A DNA stretch of 64,000 nt from Chengkuizengella sp. SCS-71B (GCF_040100845.1 NZ_JAZHSH010000001.1:4162723-4226722); one strand, 5' to 3'; shown: positions 26,683 through 37,454, numbered from the stretch's first letter. Notes: a model not told the origin generated them from the sequence alone. Numbers and translations are program-made.

Positions 26683-28274
26683 TTATTGAGTTACTTTGTA
26701 TTCATTAACTTCAAATGTAAGTATATTATCATGTATAATATAATCTTTTCTATTAACAAATGGTCCCATGTTACCTGTTTTTTCTATGGCATATGCTACT
26801 GATAGATTACTTTGATACCAGTTAATAAAGTCTTCAACCTCATTCATAGTTAAATCATATTCTTTCTCTAGTCCATTTTCCATAACGATGACTAAAATTG
26901 CTCTGTTGTTGATTTCTACAACTGTTGATTCTGGTGTTGCTGATACTTCGTTTGAGTTTTCACTTTCCCCCACTATATTTACTGCGGATACTACATAGTA
27001 GTATGTTATTCCATTTACCACATCTGAATCTAGGTACGTGGTGTTTATTACATTCTCAGCTATAATGTTATATGGACCACCAGATGTAGTTGACCGTTTT
27101 ACTGTATAGCTTTCAGCTCCTTCAACAAAATCCCAATTTAGAGTTACTTGTGAGTCTCCTGCTTCAACTGTTAGATTAAGTGGAGTGTTAGGGATCGGAT
27201 TAGATATTGGAGTGTAAACTTCTACGACTGGTAAACGGGTAACACCATCAGATCCACCTACTGAATAAATATTACCATTAACCACTTCTGTTAGATGACC
27301 GTTTATGATTTGATTCATACTTGCAACTTCTGTCCAAGTATTTATTTGTGAATCATATACTTCTACACTTGAAAAACGAACACCAGCATCATCTCGCCCG
27401 CCTATAGCATAGATTTTATCATTAATTACTTCTGTTTGATGAATACCCCTTACTTGATTCATATTAGCCAATTCAGTCCAAATGTTTGTTTGTGGATCGT
27501 ACACCTCTAAACTTGAAAGATATACTCCAGCATCATCTTGCCCACCTATGACATAAATTTTCCCATTAATTACTTCTGTTTGAAAATAACTTACTCTTGT
27601 AAGATTCATACTAGCCAATTCAGTCCAAATGTTTGTTTGTGGATCGTACACCTCTAAACTTGAACTTGAACCACCTATAGCATATATTTTACCATCTATG
27701 GTCTTTGTTTGATGTCTTGTTCTTGTATGATTCATACTAGTCAATTCAGTCCAAATGTTTGTTTGTGGATTGTACATCTCTACACTTGAAAGACGATTAC
27801 TAGCATTATCATACCCACCTATTGCGTATATTTTACCATTCAAGACTATCGTTTGATATTTTTCTCTTGTATGATTCATACCAGCCAATTCAGTCCAAAT
27901 GTTTGTTTGTGGATCGTACGCCTCTACACTTGAAAGACGATTACCAGTAATATCATCTCGTCCACCTATTGCATATATTTTACCATCTAAGACTTCTGTT
28001 TGATGATACTGTCTTCCCAATCTCATATTAGATACTTCTGTCCATGCGTTTGTTTGGGGATCAAATACCTCTACACTTGATAATATGTCATCACCTTGTC
28101 CACCTATTGCATATATTTTACCATCTAAGACCTCTATTTGATGATCTGTTCTCGCATTACTTAAGCTAGATAATTTAGTCCAAACTCCTTCTTCTGCTGC
28201 AAAAACAGGAACAGCAGATAACAACATCATCATAGCTAATACAACTAAAAATAAACCTTAAATGACTTTTTCAT
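26683..28274 (-). pseudogene. Kelch/FnIII protein 3, frameshifted in the signal peptide
   Basis: The open frame (26683-28233) encodes seven Kelch blades, FnIII and the shared tail, all intact, but begins at MMMLLSAVPVFA without a ribosome site. The true start by comparison is the ATG at 28274, which follows the conserved AAGGTGG. That reading runs MKKSFKVYF and stops. Relative to the sister copies one T is missing in the GTTTTATTTT tract near 28254. Restoring it gives a normal signal peptide. The rest of the coding region shows no decay, so the loss is recent, or it could switch by slippage in the T tract. Confidence 0.75.
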
Positions 28275-28316
28275 CTTTCTACCACCTTCTAGGTAAATTA
28301 TGTAATAACCTTTGAT

Positions 28317-28345
28317 AGAATAATATAGAATAACTGTAATGTCCA
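28317..28345 (-). promoter_or_regulatory. promoter of Kelch gene 3
   Basis: TGGACA, 17-base spacer, TATTCT on the minus strand. Confidence 0.6.
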
Positions 28346-28445
28346 TGAAATTAATGCATGATATGTATTTTATCTGTTACTCTACATAATTTTTTCTTTT
28401 ATTTCCCTCACCTAGCACACTGGATGATATTTCCCCAAACAAAAA

Positions 28446-28464
28446 GAGCCCCATTTCAGAGACT
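28446..28464 (-). terminator. terminator of Kelch gene 4
   Basis: Same hairpin as the other copies (loop TGAAA variant) followed by TTTTTG. Confidence 0.7.
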
Positions 28465-28465
28465 C

Positions 28466-30025
28466 CTAAGCTAATATAGTTTTTTCATTTACTTCAAAGG
28501 TAAGGATATTATCATGTATGATATAGTCTTTTCTATTTAAAAATGGTCCCATGTTACCTGTTTTTTCTATGGCATATGCTACTGATAGATTACTTTGGTA
28601 CCAGTTAATAAAGTCCTCAACCTCATTCATGGTTATATCATATTCTTTCTCTAGTCCATTTTCCATAACAATGACTAAAATTGCTCTATTGTTGATTTCT
28701 TCAACTGTTGATTCTGGTGTTACTGATGCTTCATTTGAGTTTTCACTTTCTCCTACTGCATTTACTGCTGATACTACATAATAGTAGGTTGTTCCATTTT
28801 CAACATTCATATCTACAAGTGTAGAATCAAATATTTCATTATCTATTACTTCATAGGGTCCTCCTGATGTTGTTGATCTTTTTAAGATGTAATATTCTGC
28901 GTTTTCTACTTCATCCCATGAAAGAGTTACTTGTGAATCTCCTACTTCTGCTGTTAGGTTTATTGGAGTGTCTAAAGAAGAAATTAAAATTGCCTCCACA
29001 TTAAAAAGACTTCCATTATTAAATCCACCAGCTACATATATTTTCCCATCGATTACTTCTGTTTGGAAACCAGATCTTTCTACAATTAAACTATCAAGCT
29101 CAGTCCAGGTGTTAAATTCCGGATCATACATTTCTACGTTTAATATCTTAACATTTTCTTGATTTATCCCACCTATCACATATAATTTACCATTTAACAC
29201 TTCCGTTTTAAAATAAGACCTTCCTGTAATCATATTTTTTAACTCAGTCCAGGTATTTAACTGAGGATCATAAACTTCTACACTTGAGATTTTAAGACCT
29301 TCTTGAGTTCTTCCACCTATTGCATATAATTTACCATCAATCACTTCTGTTTGATGATCCATTCGTGCTTGATTCATATTTGCTACTTCTGACCAAGTAT
29401 CCGTTTGAGGGTTATACACTTCTACATGAGGTATTTCAACTCCATTGCTTCTTCCACCTACAGCGTATATTTCTCCATCGATTACTTCTGTTTTAAATAA
29501 GTACCTATCTCTGCGCATACTCGCTAATTCTGTCCATATATTTAATTGGGGATCGTATACTTCTGCACTAGTTAAAAAATCTCCACCTACAGCGTATATT
29601 TTCCCATCGATTACTTCTGTTTGATGACGTATCCTACTATGATTCAAACTTGTAACTTCTGTCCACAAATTTAATTGGGGATCGTATACTTCTGCAGTTG
29701 AGTCACCTCCAAGTGCATATATTTTTCCATTTAACACTTCCGTTTGGAATTGACTCCTGGGTATATTCATATTCGCCACTGATTCCCATGTATCAATTTG
29801 CGGATTATATACTTCAACACTTGTACGGTAACCTACTCCATACTCAGTTCCCCCTATAGCATAAATCTCACCATCAATTATTTCCATTTGGTGATCATAT
29901 CTACCATTAATTAAACTAGCAACCTCAGTCCAAACTCCCTCTTCTGCTGCAAAAACAGGAACAGCAGATAACAACATCACCATGGCTAAAACAACTGAAA
30001 ATAAAACTTTAAATGATTTCTTCAT
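28466..30025 (-). CDS. secreted Kelch-propeller / FnIII protein 4
   Basis: A 519-residue member with signal peptide, seven Kelch blades, FnIII and the shared module. Its extreme C-terminus differs: after LTFEVNE the usual YEVTQ is replaced by KTILA because a small deletion joins the tail to the terminator, so the stop lies only two bases from the terminator hairpin. Blades two to four lack the long loop seen in other copies (ALGGDSTAEVYDPQ), giving a shorter propeller face. Own promoter and terminator. Function unknown. Confidence 0.86.
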   Translation of the reverse strand: MKKSFKVLFSVVLAMVMLLSAVPVFAAEEGVWTEVASLINGRYDHQMEIIDGEIYAIGGTEYGVGYRTSVEVYNPQIDTWESVANMNIPRSQFQTEVLNGKIYALGGDSTAEVYDPQLNLWTEVTSLNHSRIRHQTEVIDGKIYAVGGDFLTSAEVYDPQLNIWTELASMRRDRYLFKTEVIDGEIYAVGGRSNGVEIPHVEVYNPQTDTWSEVANMNQARMDHQTEVIDGKLYAIGGRTQEGLKISSVEVYDPQLNTWTELKNMITGRSYFKTEVLNGKLYVIGGINQENVKILNVEMYDPEFNTWTELDSLIVERSGFQTEVIDGKIYVAGGFNNGSLFNVEAILISSLDTPINLTAEVGDSQVTLSWDEVENAEYYILKRSTTSGGPYEVIDNEIFDSTLVDMNVENGTTYYYVVSAVNAVGESENSNEASVTPESTVEEINNRAILVIVMENGLEKEYDITMNEVEDFINWYQSNLSVAYAIEKTGNMGPFLNRKDYIIHDNILTFEVNEKTILA

Positions 30026-30066
30026 CTTTCTACCACCTTATAGTAAATTATGTAACCAATTTTGAT

Positions 30067-30095
30067 AGGATAATATAGAATAACTGTAATGTCCA
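30067..30095 (-). promoter_or_regulatory. promoter of Kelch gene 4
   Basis: TGGACA, 17-base spacer, TATCCT (variant -10; TATTCT in the others) on the minus strand. Confidence 0.55.
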
Positions 30096-30200
30096 TGAAA
30101 TTAATGCATGATATGTATTTTATCTGTTACTCTACATAATATTTTCTTTTTCATCTTATTTCACTCTTCTAGCTCACATAAATGTTTCCCCAAACAAAAA

Positions 30201-30220
30201 GAGCCCCATTTCTGAGACTC
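30201..30220 (-). terminator. terminator of Kelch gene 5
   Basis: GAGTCTCA-GAAA-TGGGGCTC hairpin followed by TTTTTG on the minus strand. Confidence 0.75.
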
Positions 30221-30232
30221 CTAAGCTAATAA

Positions 30233-31807
30233 TTATTGAGTTACTTCATATTCATTTACTTCAAAGGTAAGTATATTATCATGTATGATATAGTCTTTCC
30301 TACTTAAAAATGGTCCCTTGTTACCTGTTTTTTCTATAGCATAAGCTACTGTTAAGTTGCCTTGGTACCAAATAACAAACTCCTCAACTTCACTCATAGT
30401 TACATCATATTCTTTCTCTTGTCCGTTTTCTAATACAATTACTAAGATTGCTCTATTATTATTTATGACTACTGATGCTTCTGGTGTAGCTGATGCTTCA
30501 TTTGAATTTTCACTTTCTCCTCCTGAGTTTACTGCTGATACTACGTAATAGTAAGTTGTTCCATTTTCTACTTGTGAATCTACTAGTGATGAATCAAATA
30601 TTTCATTATCTATTACTTCATATGGTCCACCTGATGTTGTTGATCTTTTTAAGATGTAATATTCTGCGTTTGCTACCTCATCCCAGGAAAGAGTTACTTG
30701 TGAGTCCCCTGCTTCTGCTGTTAGGTTTAATGGAGTGTTAGGGATTGAGTTTATTATTGGAGAATAAGCTTCTACGCTTGATAAGGAATTACCTTCATTA
30801 CGTCCACCTATCGCATAAATCTTCCCATCGATTACATTCGTTTGATGAGAAAATCTAGTAATATTCATACTAGCTATTTCTGTCCAAGTATTTGTCTGAG
30901 GGTCATATATTTCAACGTTTGACAAAGCGGTTCCATTGCTTGCCCCTCCAATTGCATAGATTTCACCTTCAATTGCTTCAGTTTGATATTGAGATCTTGA
31001 TTGGTTCAAACTTGATAAAATAGCCCAACTATTCGTCTGGGGATCATATACTTCTATAATTGAAGTAGACCCACCCATAACATAAATCTTCCCATCGATT
31101 ACTTCTGTTTGGAAAGTGTGTCTCCCACTATTCATACCAGCTAGTTCAATCCAACTATTCGTTTGAGGATCATATACTTCTACATTTAAAAGATGACCAC
31201 TATCATTACGTCCACCTATCGCATAAATTTTCCCATCGACTACTTCCGTTCGAAATTGAGCTCTTTCTTGGTTCATATTAGATAAACTTGTCCAACTATT
31301 CGTTTGAAGATTATATTTTTCTAAACTTGGAAGATACTCTCCTCCAGATCCACTATGCCCACCTATTACATATATATTCTCATCAATTACCTCAGTTTGA
31401 AAATTATATCTCTCTTGATTCATACTAGTTAATGTTGACCAAGTATTTGTTTGAGGGTCATACACTTCTACAATTGAAGTAGCATCAAAAACAGTATCGT
31501 CGTATCCACCAAATAAATAGATTTTTTGGTTAAACACTTCTGTTTGAAAGCTGTGTTTTTCCTGATTCAAACTAGTTATTTCTGTCCAACTATTGGTCTG
31601 GGGATCATATACTTCTATAATTGAAGTAGACCCACCCATAACATAAATCTTCCCATCGATTACTTCTGTTTGGAAAGTGTCTCTTACTTGATTCAAACTA
31701 GCAACCTCTGTCCAAAATCCCTCTTCTTCTGCAAAAACAGGAACAGCAGATACCAACATCACCATAGTTAAAATAACTGAAAATATAACCTTAAATGTCT
31801 TCTTCAT
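30233..31807 (-). CDS. secreted Kelch-propeller / FnIII protein 5
   Basis: A 524-residue member: signal peptide (1-26), seven blades, FnIII and the shared tail. Blades 1 and 5 are nearly identical over about 30 residues (TFQTEVIDGKIYVMGGSTSI and onward), and the DNA at about 31040-31110 and 31590-31680 is almost the same, so one blade was copied recently. The tail (MSEVEEFVIWYQGNLTVAYA) is the most diverged of the five. First gene of the array in transcription order, with its own promoter. Confidence 0.86.
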   Translation of the reverse strand: MKKTFKVIFSVILTMVMLVSAVPVFAEEEGFWTEVASLNQVRDTFQTEVIDGKIYVMGGSTSIIEVYDPQTNSWTEITSLNQEKHSFQTEVFNQKIYLFGGYDDTVFDATSIVEVYDPQTNTWSTLTSMNQERYNFQTEVIDENIYVIGGHSGSGGEYLPSLEKYNLQTNSWTSLSNMNQERAQFRTEVVDGKIYAIGGRNDSGHLLNVEVYDPQTNSWIELAGMNSGRHTFQTEVIDGKIYVMGGSTSIIEVYDPQTNSWAILSSLNQSRSQYQTEAIEGEIYAIGGASNGTALSNVEIYDPQTNTWTEIASMNITRFSHQTNVIDGKIYAIGGRNEGNSLSSVEAYSPIINSIPNTPLNLTAEAGDSQVTLSWDEVANAEYYILKRSTTSGGPYEVIDNEIFDSSLVDSQVENGTTYYYVVSAVNSGGESENSNEASATPEASVVINNNRAILVIVLENGQEKEYDVTMSEVEEFVIWYQGNLTVAYAIEKTGNKGPFLSRKDYIIHDNILTFEVNEYEVTQ

Positions 31808-31848
31808 CTTTCTACCACCTTATAGTAAATTATGTAACCAATTTTGAT

Positions 31849-31877
31849 AGAATAATATAGAATAACTGTAATGTCCA
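31849..31877 (-). promoter_or_regulatory. promoter of Kelch gene 5
   Basis: TGGACA, 17-base spacer, TATTCT on the minus strand, then AAGGTGG seven bases before the ATG. Confidence 0.65.
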
Positions 31878-32044
31878 TGAAATTAATGCATAATATGTGT
31901 ATTTCCTGTTGATCTACATAATATTTTCTTTTCAGGGATTCAACCTTAGGATTTCCTTCTCCAGTTTCCTTTCAGCTATAAGGTGACTTAAATCTTACTT
32001 AATAAGACTTTTATTAATTGTAATTAGCTTGGCTAAACGCGCAA

Positions 32045-32072
32045 AATAAAAAAAGCACCAAAATGGGTGCAC
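32045..32072 (-). terminator. terminator after the DUF1878 gene
   Basis: Minus strand GCACC-CATTTT-GGTGC followed by seven T. Confidence 0.65.
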
Positions 32073-32097
32073 TATTTAACCTTTATTTCATACAATT

Positions 32098-32430
32098 TTA
32101 AGATTTTGCCTTATGTCCATACAATTTTTCAAAAACTTCTCTCCACCTTCCTTCTTCATGAAATGCCTGTGTAATATGTTCTGAAAAATGGTAATTTCTT
32201 TTAAGTTGTGGACAAATTTCTTCCATTCTCATTTCAAAATTTGAGCTAGTAACATCTTTGCCTTGTTGGATCATATCTCTACACTTATCCATCAACTCCA
32301 TAATCTTGCCGTTTTGTTTCCTTGTAATTTCAAACTGGAAAAACAGTCGATTTGATGGAGAATTATAAAATAATAACTGCTGTCTAAACTCAATAAAGTC
32401 AAGTCTTTCTTCAATATTTTTAATATTCAC
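32098..32430 (-). CDS. DUF1878 family protein, YhaI-like
   Basis: A 110-residue helical cytoplasmic protein. The GTG at 32430 is chosen since AGGTGG lies 5 bases upstream; a GTG three codons earlier lies inside that site. The features NIEERLDFIEFRQQLLF, MELMDKCRDMI and RWREVFEKLYG match the DUF1878 pattern found in Bacillales. No biochemical role is known for the family. It lies downstream of argH and may be read through from the arg operon, since no clear terminator is visible between them. Confidence 0.75.
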   Translation of the reverse strand: MNIKNIEERLDFIEFRQQLLFYNSPSNRLFFQFEITRKQNGKIMELMDKCRDMIQQGKDVTSSNFEMRMEEICPQLKRNYHFSEHITQAFHEEGRWREVFEKLYGHKAKS

Positions 32431-32526
32431 CCATACCACCTCTAACTATCATATTCAAGAAATACAACACATGTGAATAATTTAATCAGACGGTAACAAA
32501 TCTAGTATTTTATTTTAGTTCTAGTT

Positions 32527-33939
32527 CTAGTTCTTCTCAATATACTTGTCAATCCATTGCTCTGTTTCTTGTATTGCTTCTTCCGCGCGATTGATCGCTT
32601 CTATTACCTGATTGCAGGCCGTACCCCCGTACACGTTTCTAGCATTTACAACCTGCTCAGGTTGAAGAGTTTCGTATATATCCTTTTCAAACAAGCTAGA
32701 AAATTGTTTAAATTCTTCAAGCTCTAAGTTTAATAGGTACTTTTTGTTTTGTATACAGTGTAACACTGCTTTTCCGATCACTTCATGCGCTTGTCGGAAT
32801 GGTAGACCCTTGTTTACTAAGTAATCCGCAATGTCTGTTGCATTAGAAAAGTCCTCATTTACTGCTTGTCTCATTTGCTCTTTCTTCACAGTCATCGTTT
32901 CAATCATTGGAGCAAACAACTGTAACGCACCTTGTAATGTATTCACGGTATCAAACATACCTTCTTTATCTTCTTGCATGTCTTTGTTGTAGGCTAATGG
33001 AAGTGATTTTAATAATGTCAATAGGCCTATAAGATGTCCGTATACACGTCCTGTTTTTCCACGAACTAGTTCAGCAACATCCGGATTTTTCTTCTGTGGC
33101 ATAATGCTGCTTCCTGTACAAAAAGCATCGTCTAATTCTACAAAATTAAATTCATCACTAGACCATAATACCAACTCTTCACACAAACGAGATAGATGCA
33201 TCATGATCATAGACGCATTAGATAAAAACTCAATAATAAAATCACGATCACTAACAGCATCTAAGCTGTTATTATAAATTCTCTCAAAACCTAATTCCTT
33301 TGCTACGAACAGACGATCAATCGGGAATGTTGTTCCCGCTAATGCTCCAGCACCTAGAGGTAAAGTGTTAATTCGTTTATAACTATCCTGTAATCTTTCA
33401 ATATCTCTTTGAAACATAGAGACATAAGCCATCATATGATGAGCAAACAGAATCGGTTGAGCACGTTGAAGATGTGTATACCCTGGTAAAATGGTTTCGG
33501 TATGTTGTTTTGCTTGTCCAATCAATGCTTGTTGCAATTTATTTAATAGCTCTACAAATTCATTCACTCTCTTGCGTAAATATAAATGCATATCTGTAGC
33601 AACTTGATCATTCCGACTTCGACCTGTATGTAATTTGCCTCCTACAGAACCAATTTCCTCAATAAGCAGTTTTTCGATATTCATGTGAATATCTTCATCA
33701 GCAACGGAGAACTCAACTTCTCCTCGACGAATTTTGCTAAGAACAGCATGTAAACCTTCTGTAATTTTATCTGCATCTTCAGAAGGAATGATACCGCATT
33801 TTCCTAACATCTGTACATGAGCCAAACTACCTTGAATATCTTCCTCTGCTAACTCTTGATCAAATGAGATCGATGCAGTGTACGCTTCTACTAATTGGTC
33901 TGTTTTTTTTGTAAAACGTCCGCCCCAAAGTTTTGACAC
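32527..33939 (-). CDS. argH: argininosuccinate lyase
   Basis: A 470-residue enzyme that splits argininosuccinate to arginine and fumarate, the last step of arginine synthesis. The fumarase/aspartase superfamily signature [12 protein letters not shown] is present with the catalytic Ser, as are [12 protein letters not shown] and the HLQRAQP segment. GTG start with TAGGAG 9 bases upstream. It ends the operon, 12 bases after argG. Length is normal. A short TAGTTC triplet repeat lies just after the stop. Confidence 0.97.
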   Translation of the reverse strand: MSKLWGGRFTKKTDQLVEAYTASISFDQELAEEDIQGSLAHVQMLGKCGIIPSEDADKITEGLHAVLSKIRRGEVEFSVADEDIHMNIEKLLIEEIGSVGGKLHTGRSRNDQVATDMHLYLRKRVNEFVELLNKLQQALIGQAKQHTETILPGYTHLQRAQPILFAHHMMAYVSMFQRDIERLQDSYKRINTLPLGAGALAGTTFPIDRLFVAKELGFERIYNNSLDAVSDRDFIIEFLSNASMIMMHLSRLCEELVLWSSDEFNFVELDDAFCTGSSIMPQKKNPDVAELVRGKTGRVYGHLIGLLTLLKSLPLAYNKDMQEDKEGMFDTVNTLQGALQLFAPMIETMTVKKEQMRQAVNEDFSNATDIADYLVNKGLPFRQAHEVIGKAVLHCIQNKKYLLNLELEEFKQFSSLFEKDIYETLQPEQVVNARNVYGGTACNQVIEAINRAEEAIQETEQWIDKYIEKN

Positions 33940-33951
33940 GTGAATTCACTC

Positions 33952-35148
33952 CTACTTTTTATTCACTTTCGCTTGAACCTTAGTAGGTAATCCAAATAGC
34001 TCGATAAAACCTACTGCTGAATTATGATCAAATTTGTCGTACGAATTATATGTTGCTAATTCTAGATCATACAATGATTTCTCTGATTTACGCCCAACAA
34101 CCGTTGCATGTCCTTTAAACAGTTTAATGCGTACTATACCTGAAACATTTTTTTGTGTTTCTTCAATAAATGCCATCAATGCTTCACGAATCGGTGAGAA
34201 CCATAAAGCTTCATAAATGACCTGTGAAAATTTATGTTCAATGATCGGTTTAAATTGGGCAACTTCACGTGGTAGTGTTAGAAACTCCAGCTCTTTATGT
34301 GCATTCATAATCACGACCGCACCTGGTGTTTCATATATTTCACGAGATTTGATACCGACTAAACGATTTTCGACATGATCAATTCTTCCAATTCCATGTC
34401 GTCCTGCAATTTCATTTAATTCTAAAATTAATTTATATAATGGTTTTTGCACTCCATTGATCGCAACTGGAACCCCTTGCTCAAAAGTTAATTCAATCTC
34501 TTCTGGTGTATCCAATGCCTTTTCTAATGGAACAGTCATATCATAGGCACCTTCAGGTGGCTCAGCCCAAGGATCTTCTAAAATACCACATTCGTTGGCA
34601 CGCCCCCATAAGTTCTGATCAACACTATATGGATTATCTAAGTCTACCGGGATAGGAATATTATGTTTTTGAGCGTATAAAATCTCTTCGTCTCTAGAAA
34701 GTCCCCACTCTCGTACAGGTGCAATGACTTTTAGATCTGGATTTAAAGCCGCAATAGAGACTTCAAAACGAACTTGGTCATTCCCTTTTCCCGTACAGCC
34801 ATGAGCTACCGCAACTGCCCCTGTTTTTTCAGCAAACTCTACCAAGATTTGTGATATTAAAGGACGTGAAAGAGCAGATACTAGAGGGTACTTCCCTTCA
34901 TACATTGCATTTGCTTTAATGACAGGCAATACAAACTCGTCAGCAAAACGCTCTCTAGCATCTACCACATAAGATTCTATCGACCCTACTTTTAACGCTT
35001 TTTCACGAACAAAATCTAAATCCTTACCTTCTCCTACATCTAGTGCAACTGCAACGACATCATAATTATACTTTTCCTGAATCCATTTAATGGCTACGGA
35101 AGTGTCCAAACCTCCTGAATAAGCCAATACGATTTTCTCTTTACTCAT
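33952..35148 (-). CDS. argG: argininosuccinate synthase
   Basis: A 398-residue enzyme joining citrulline and aspartate with ATP to argininosuccinate. The PP-loop [11 protein letters not shown] is at residue 9, and the substrate motifs [13 protein letters not shown] and [11 protein letters not shown] are present. It lies between argF and argH, with a 109-base gap after argF. Full length. Confidence 0.97.
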   Translation of the reverse strand: MSKEKIVLAYSGGLDTSVAIKWIQEKYNYDVVAVALDVGEGKDLDFVREKALKVGSIESYVVDARERFADEFVLPVIKANAMYEGKYPLVSALSRPLISQILVEFAEKTGAVAVAHGCTGKGNDQVRFEVSIAALNPDLKVIAPVREWGLSRDEEILYAQKHNIPIPVDLDNPYSVDQNLWGRANECGILEDPWAEPPEGAYDMTVPLEKALDTPEEIELTFEQGVPVAINGVQKPLYKLILELNEIAGRHGIGRIDHVENRLVGIKSREIYETPGAVVIMNAHKELEFLTLPREVAQFKPIIEHKFSQVIYEALWFSPIREALMAFIEETQKNVSGIVRIKLFKGHATVVGRKSEKSLYDLELATYNSYDKFDHNSAVGFIELFGLPTKVQAKVNKK

Positions 35149-35257
35149 GTTTCAATCCCCTTAAAAATTTATAATGATGAAAAATATGATGCAAATTACT
35201 TAAAAAGAACAAATCAATATATATCTATTTTCTAAGATCAAAATTAAATTAAAAAAC

Positions 35258-36211
35258 TTATAGTATGGATGCCATAATTGCTTTTTGTGCATGTAAACGA
35301 TTTTCGGCTTGTTCAAATACAATGGAATGTTTTCCGTCCATGATATCTCCTGTCACTTCTTCACCTCGATGTGCTGGTAGGCAGTGCATAAATAAATAAT
35401 CGGATTTGGCATATTGAGTTAGGTTTTCATTTACTTGAAAATCCTTAAAGGCTTCTTCTCTTTCACTTTGCTCTTCTTCAAATCCCATGCTTGCCCACAC
35501 ATCTGTATAAATTACATCCGCTTCTTCCACTGCTAGTTTTGGATCGTTATGAACCTCAACATTTGCACCAGTAGCTAATCCATTCTCTTGAGATAATTTT
35601 ATGACTTCACTGTCTGGTTCATACCCAAAAGGTGTAGCCACAGATATATTCATTCCTACTTTAGCAGCTCCCATCATTAACGAATGAACCATATTATTGC
35701 CATCTCCGATATAAGCGATTTTTAAACCACTTAATTTCCCCTTTTGTTCAACAATGGTTTGCAAATCAGCTAATACTTGACAAGGGTGTGACAAATCGGT
35801 TAAACCATTGATCACTGGTACGGTTGATCCTCTAGCTAAGTCTACTAATTTACGATGTTCATACGTGCGAAGCATAATTCCGTCCAAATACCCTGACATT
35901 ACACGCCCTGTATCCCAAATGCTCTCACCACGTCCAATCTGAAGATCATTTTTACTTAAAAATAAAGCTGAGCCTCCTAATTGATACATTCCCACTTCAA
36001 AAGAAACTCTAGTACGAGTGGATGATTTTTCAAAAATTAACCCTAAAGTTTTTCCTTTTAGCGGTTGATATAACTTTCCTGATTTTTGTGTTTGTTTCAA
36101 TTTGTTAGCAAAATCAATTAAATATTGAATTTCCTCTGTTGAATAATCAATAAGGGCTAAGAAGTCTCTTCCTTTTAAATTAAAAATCAGATCTTTCTCT
36201 AATACACTCAT
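35258..36211 (-). CDS. argF: ornithine carbamoyltransferase
   Basis: A 317-residue enzyme forming citrulline from ornithine and carbamoyl phosphate. Motifs: carbamoyl-phosphate binding S-S-T-R-T-R (FEKSSTRTRVSFE), HPCQVLAD, and the ornithine loop HCLPAHRGEEV. The ATG at 36211 overlaps the argD stop as ATGA and has AAGGAG 8 bases upstream; the six-codon-longer reading is not supported. Translationally coupled to argD. Confidence 0.96.
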   Translation of the reverse strand: MSVLEKDLIFNLKGRDFLALIDYSTEEIQYLIDFANKLKQTQKSGKLYQPLKGKTLGLIFEKSSTRTRVSFEVGMYQLGGSALFLSKNDLQIGRGESIWDTGRVMSGYLDGIMLRTYEHRKLVDLARGSTVPVINGLTDLSHPCQVLADLQTIVEQKGKLSGLKIAYIGDGNNMVHSLMMGAAKVGMNISVATPFGYEPDSEVIKLSQENGLATGANVEVHNDPKLAVEEADVIYTDVWASMGFEEEQSEREEAFKDFQVNENLTQYAKSDYLFMHCLPAHRGEEVTGDIMDGKHSIVFEQAENRLHAQKAIMASIL

Positions 36212-37404
36212 TGTACCTTCTCCTTCCAAGCTGTTTTATGTTGCTCAAGTTTCGTACAGATGACATCAATGGCTTTTTGTAATTCTTTTTTCTCCACAAG
36301 TAAATTTGGTAATAATCGAATGACATTCGGACCTGCTCCTACAACTAACAACCCTGCCTCATGAGCTTCTTTTATAATTTCTGCAACAGGATGGACGCAT
36401 TCAATTCCAATCATCAGTCCTTTGCCTCGAACTTCTTTTACAATTGGATTATCTTTTAATCGATCAGTTAATTGAGCGATCATCCATTCCCCTAGCTCCA
36501 TCGCTCTTGCTGGTAAAAATAATTCTGTCATTGTTTCAATGGTTGCTATAGCTGCCGATGTTATCACTGGATTACCACCAAATGTAGTTGCATGACTTCC
36601 TGGATTAAAAGCTTCTATTAATTTTCCCTTGCCTAACATCGCACCAATAGGAAGACCACTCCCTAGTCCTTTTGCTAAGCTAATAATGTCTGGTTCAATT
36701 CCGTAGTGTTCATACGCAAACCACTTCCCTGTACGTCCCAACCCTGTTTGGATTTCATCAACGATCAATAATAAATCATGTTTTTTACATAAATCAGAAA
36801 CTTCCTTTACGAAGGTAACATCCGCTGGTATAACTCCACCTTCTCCTTGCACCATTTCCAACATTACAGCACATGTTTTTTCATTTATATGTTTTTTCAC
36901 ATCAGCACTATTGTTATATTCAGCATAAACAAATCCTTCTGGTAAAGGTAAAAAGCCATTTTGAATTTTTTCCTGTCCTGTTGCAGTTAACGTTGCTAAA
37001 GTTCTACCATGGAAAGATTGTTTAAATGTAATAATTTCATATTTATCTTCACCTAAAACCTTTTGTTTATATCTTCTAGCAAGTTTAATAGCTGCTTCAT
37101 TCGCTTCCGCTCCGCTATTACAGAAAAACACTGCGTCAGCACAGCATATATTTGTTAATAGAGAGGCTAGTTTTTCTTGATTCGAAATGGTAAAAAGATT
37201 GGATACATGCCACAGCTGATCCAGCTGTTCTTTCACTTTTTGTTTAACAGACCTGGGTGCATGCCCTAAGTTTGTCACCGCAAGACCGCTCATCATATCA
37301 AGGTATTCGTTGCCTTGGTCATCCCATAATCGACTTCCCTCCCCCTTAACAAATGTAATTGGAAATCTTGCATAGGTTGGAAATAGACAGCTTTTTTCAC
37401 TCAT
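36208..37404 (-). CDS. argD: acetylornithine aminotransferase
   Basis: A 398-residue class III PLP aminotransferase converting N-acetylglutamate semialdehyde to N-acetylornithine. The PLP-binding Lys lies in LAKGLGSGLPIGA, with FCNSGAEANEAAIKLAR and DEIQTGLGRTGK. GAGGTG precedes the ATG. Its first 15 codons are also present in a second, non-functional copy at 37644-37689 within the 285-bp duplication upstream. Confidence 0.96.
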   Translation of the reverse strand: MSEKSCLFPTYARFPITFVKGEGSRLWDDQGNEYLDMMSGLAVTNLGHAPRSVKQKVKEQLDQLWHVSNLFTISNQEKLASLLTNICCADAVFFCNSGAEANEAAIKLARRYKQKVLGEDKYEIITFKQSFHGRTLATLTATGQEKIQNGFLPLPEGFVYAEYNNSADVKKHINEKTCAVMLEMVQGEGGVIPADVTFVKEVSDLCKKHDLLLIVDEIQTGLGRTGKWFAYEHYGIEPDIISLAKGLGSGLPIGAMLGKGKLIEAFNPGSHATTFGGNPVITSAAIATIETMTELFLPARAMELGEWMIAQLTDRLKDNPIVKEVRGKGLMIGIECVHPVAEIIKEAHEAGLLVVGAGPNVIRLLPNLLVEKKELQKAIDVICTKLEQHKTAWKEKVQ

Positions 37405-37454
37405 TCGTTTTCACCTCTTTATTAAAGTTTAAAAAATTTGGATGTATTTCAAGT

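Noticed and set aside
23120-31807. CRISPR-like or direct-repeat array
   Set aside because: The periodic DNA similarity is due to coding Kelch blades of variable length, not to spaced identical repeats.
32510-32536. TAGTTC triplet repeat after argH as a regulatory repeat
   Set aside because: Only three short units; too little to support a function.
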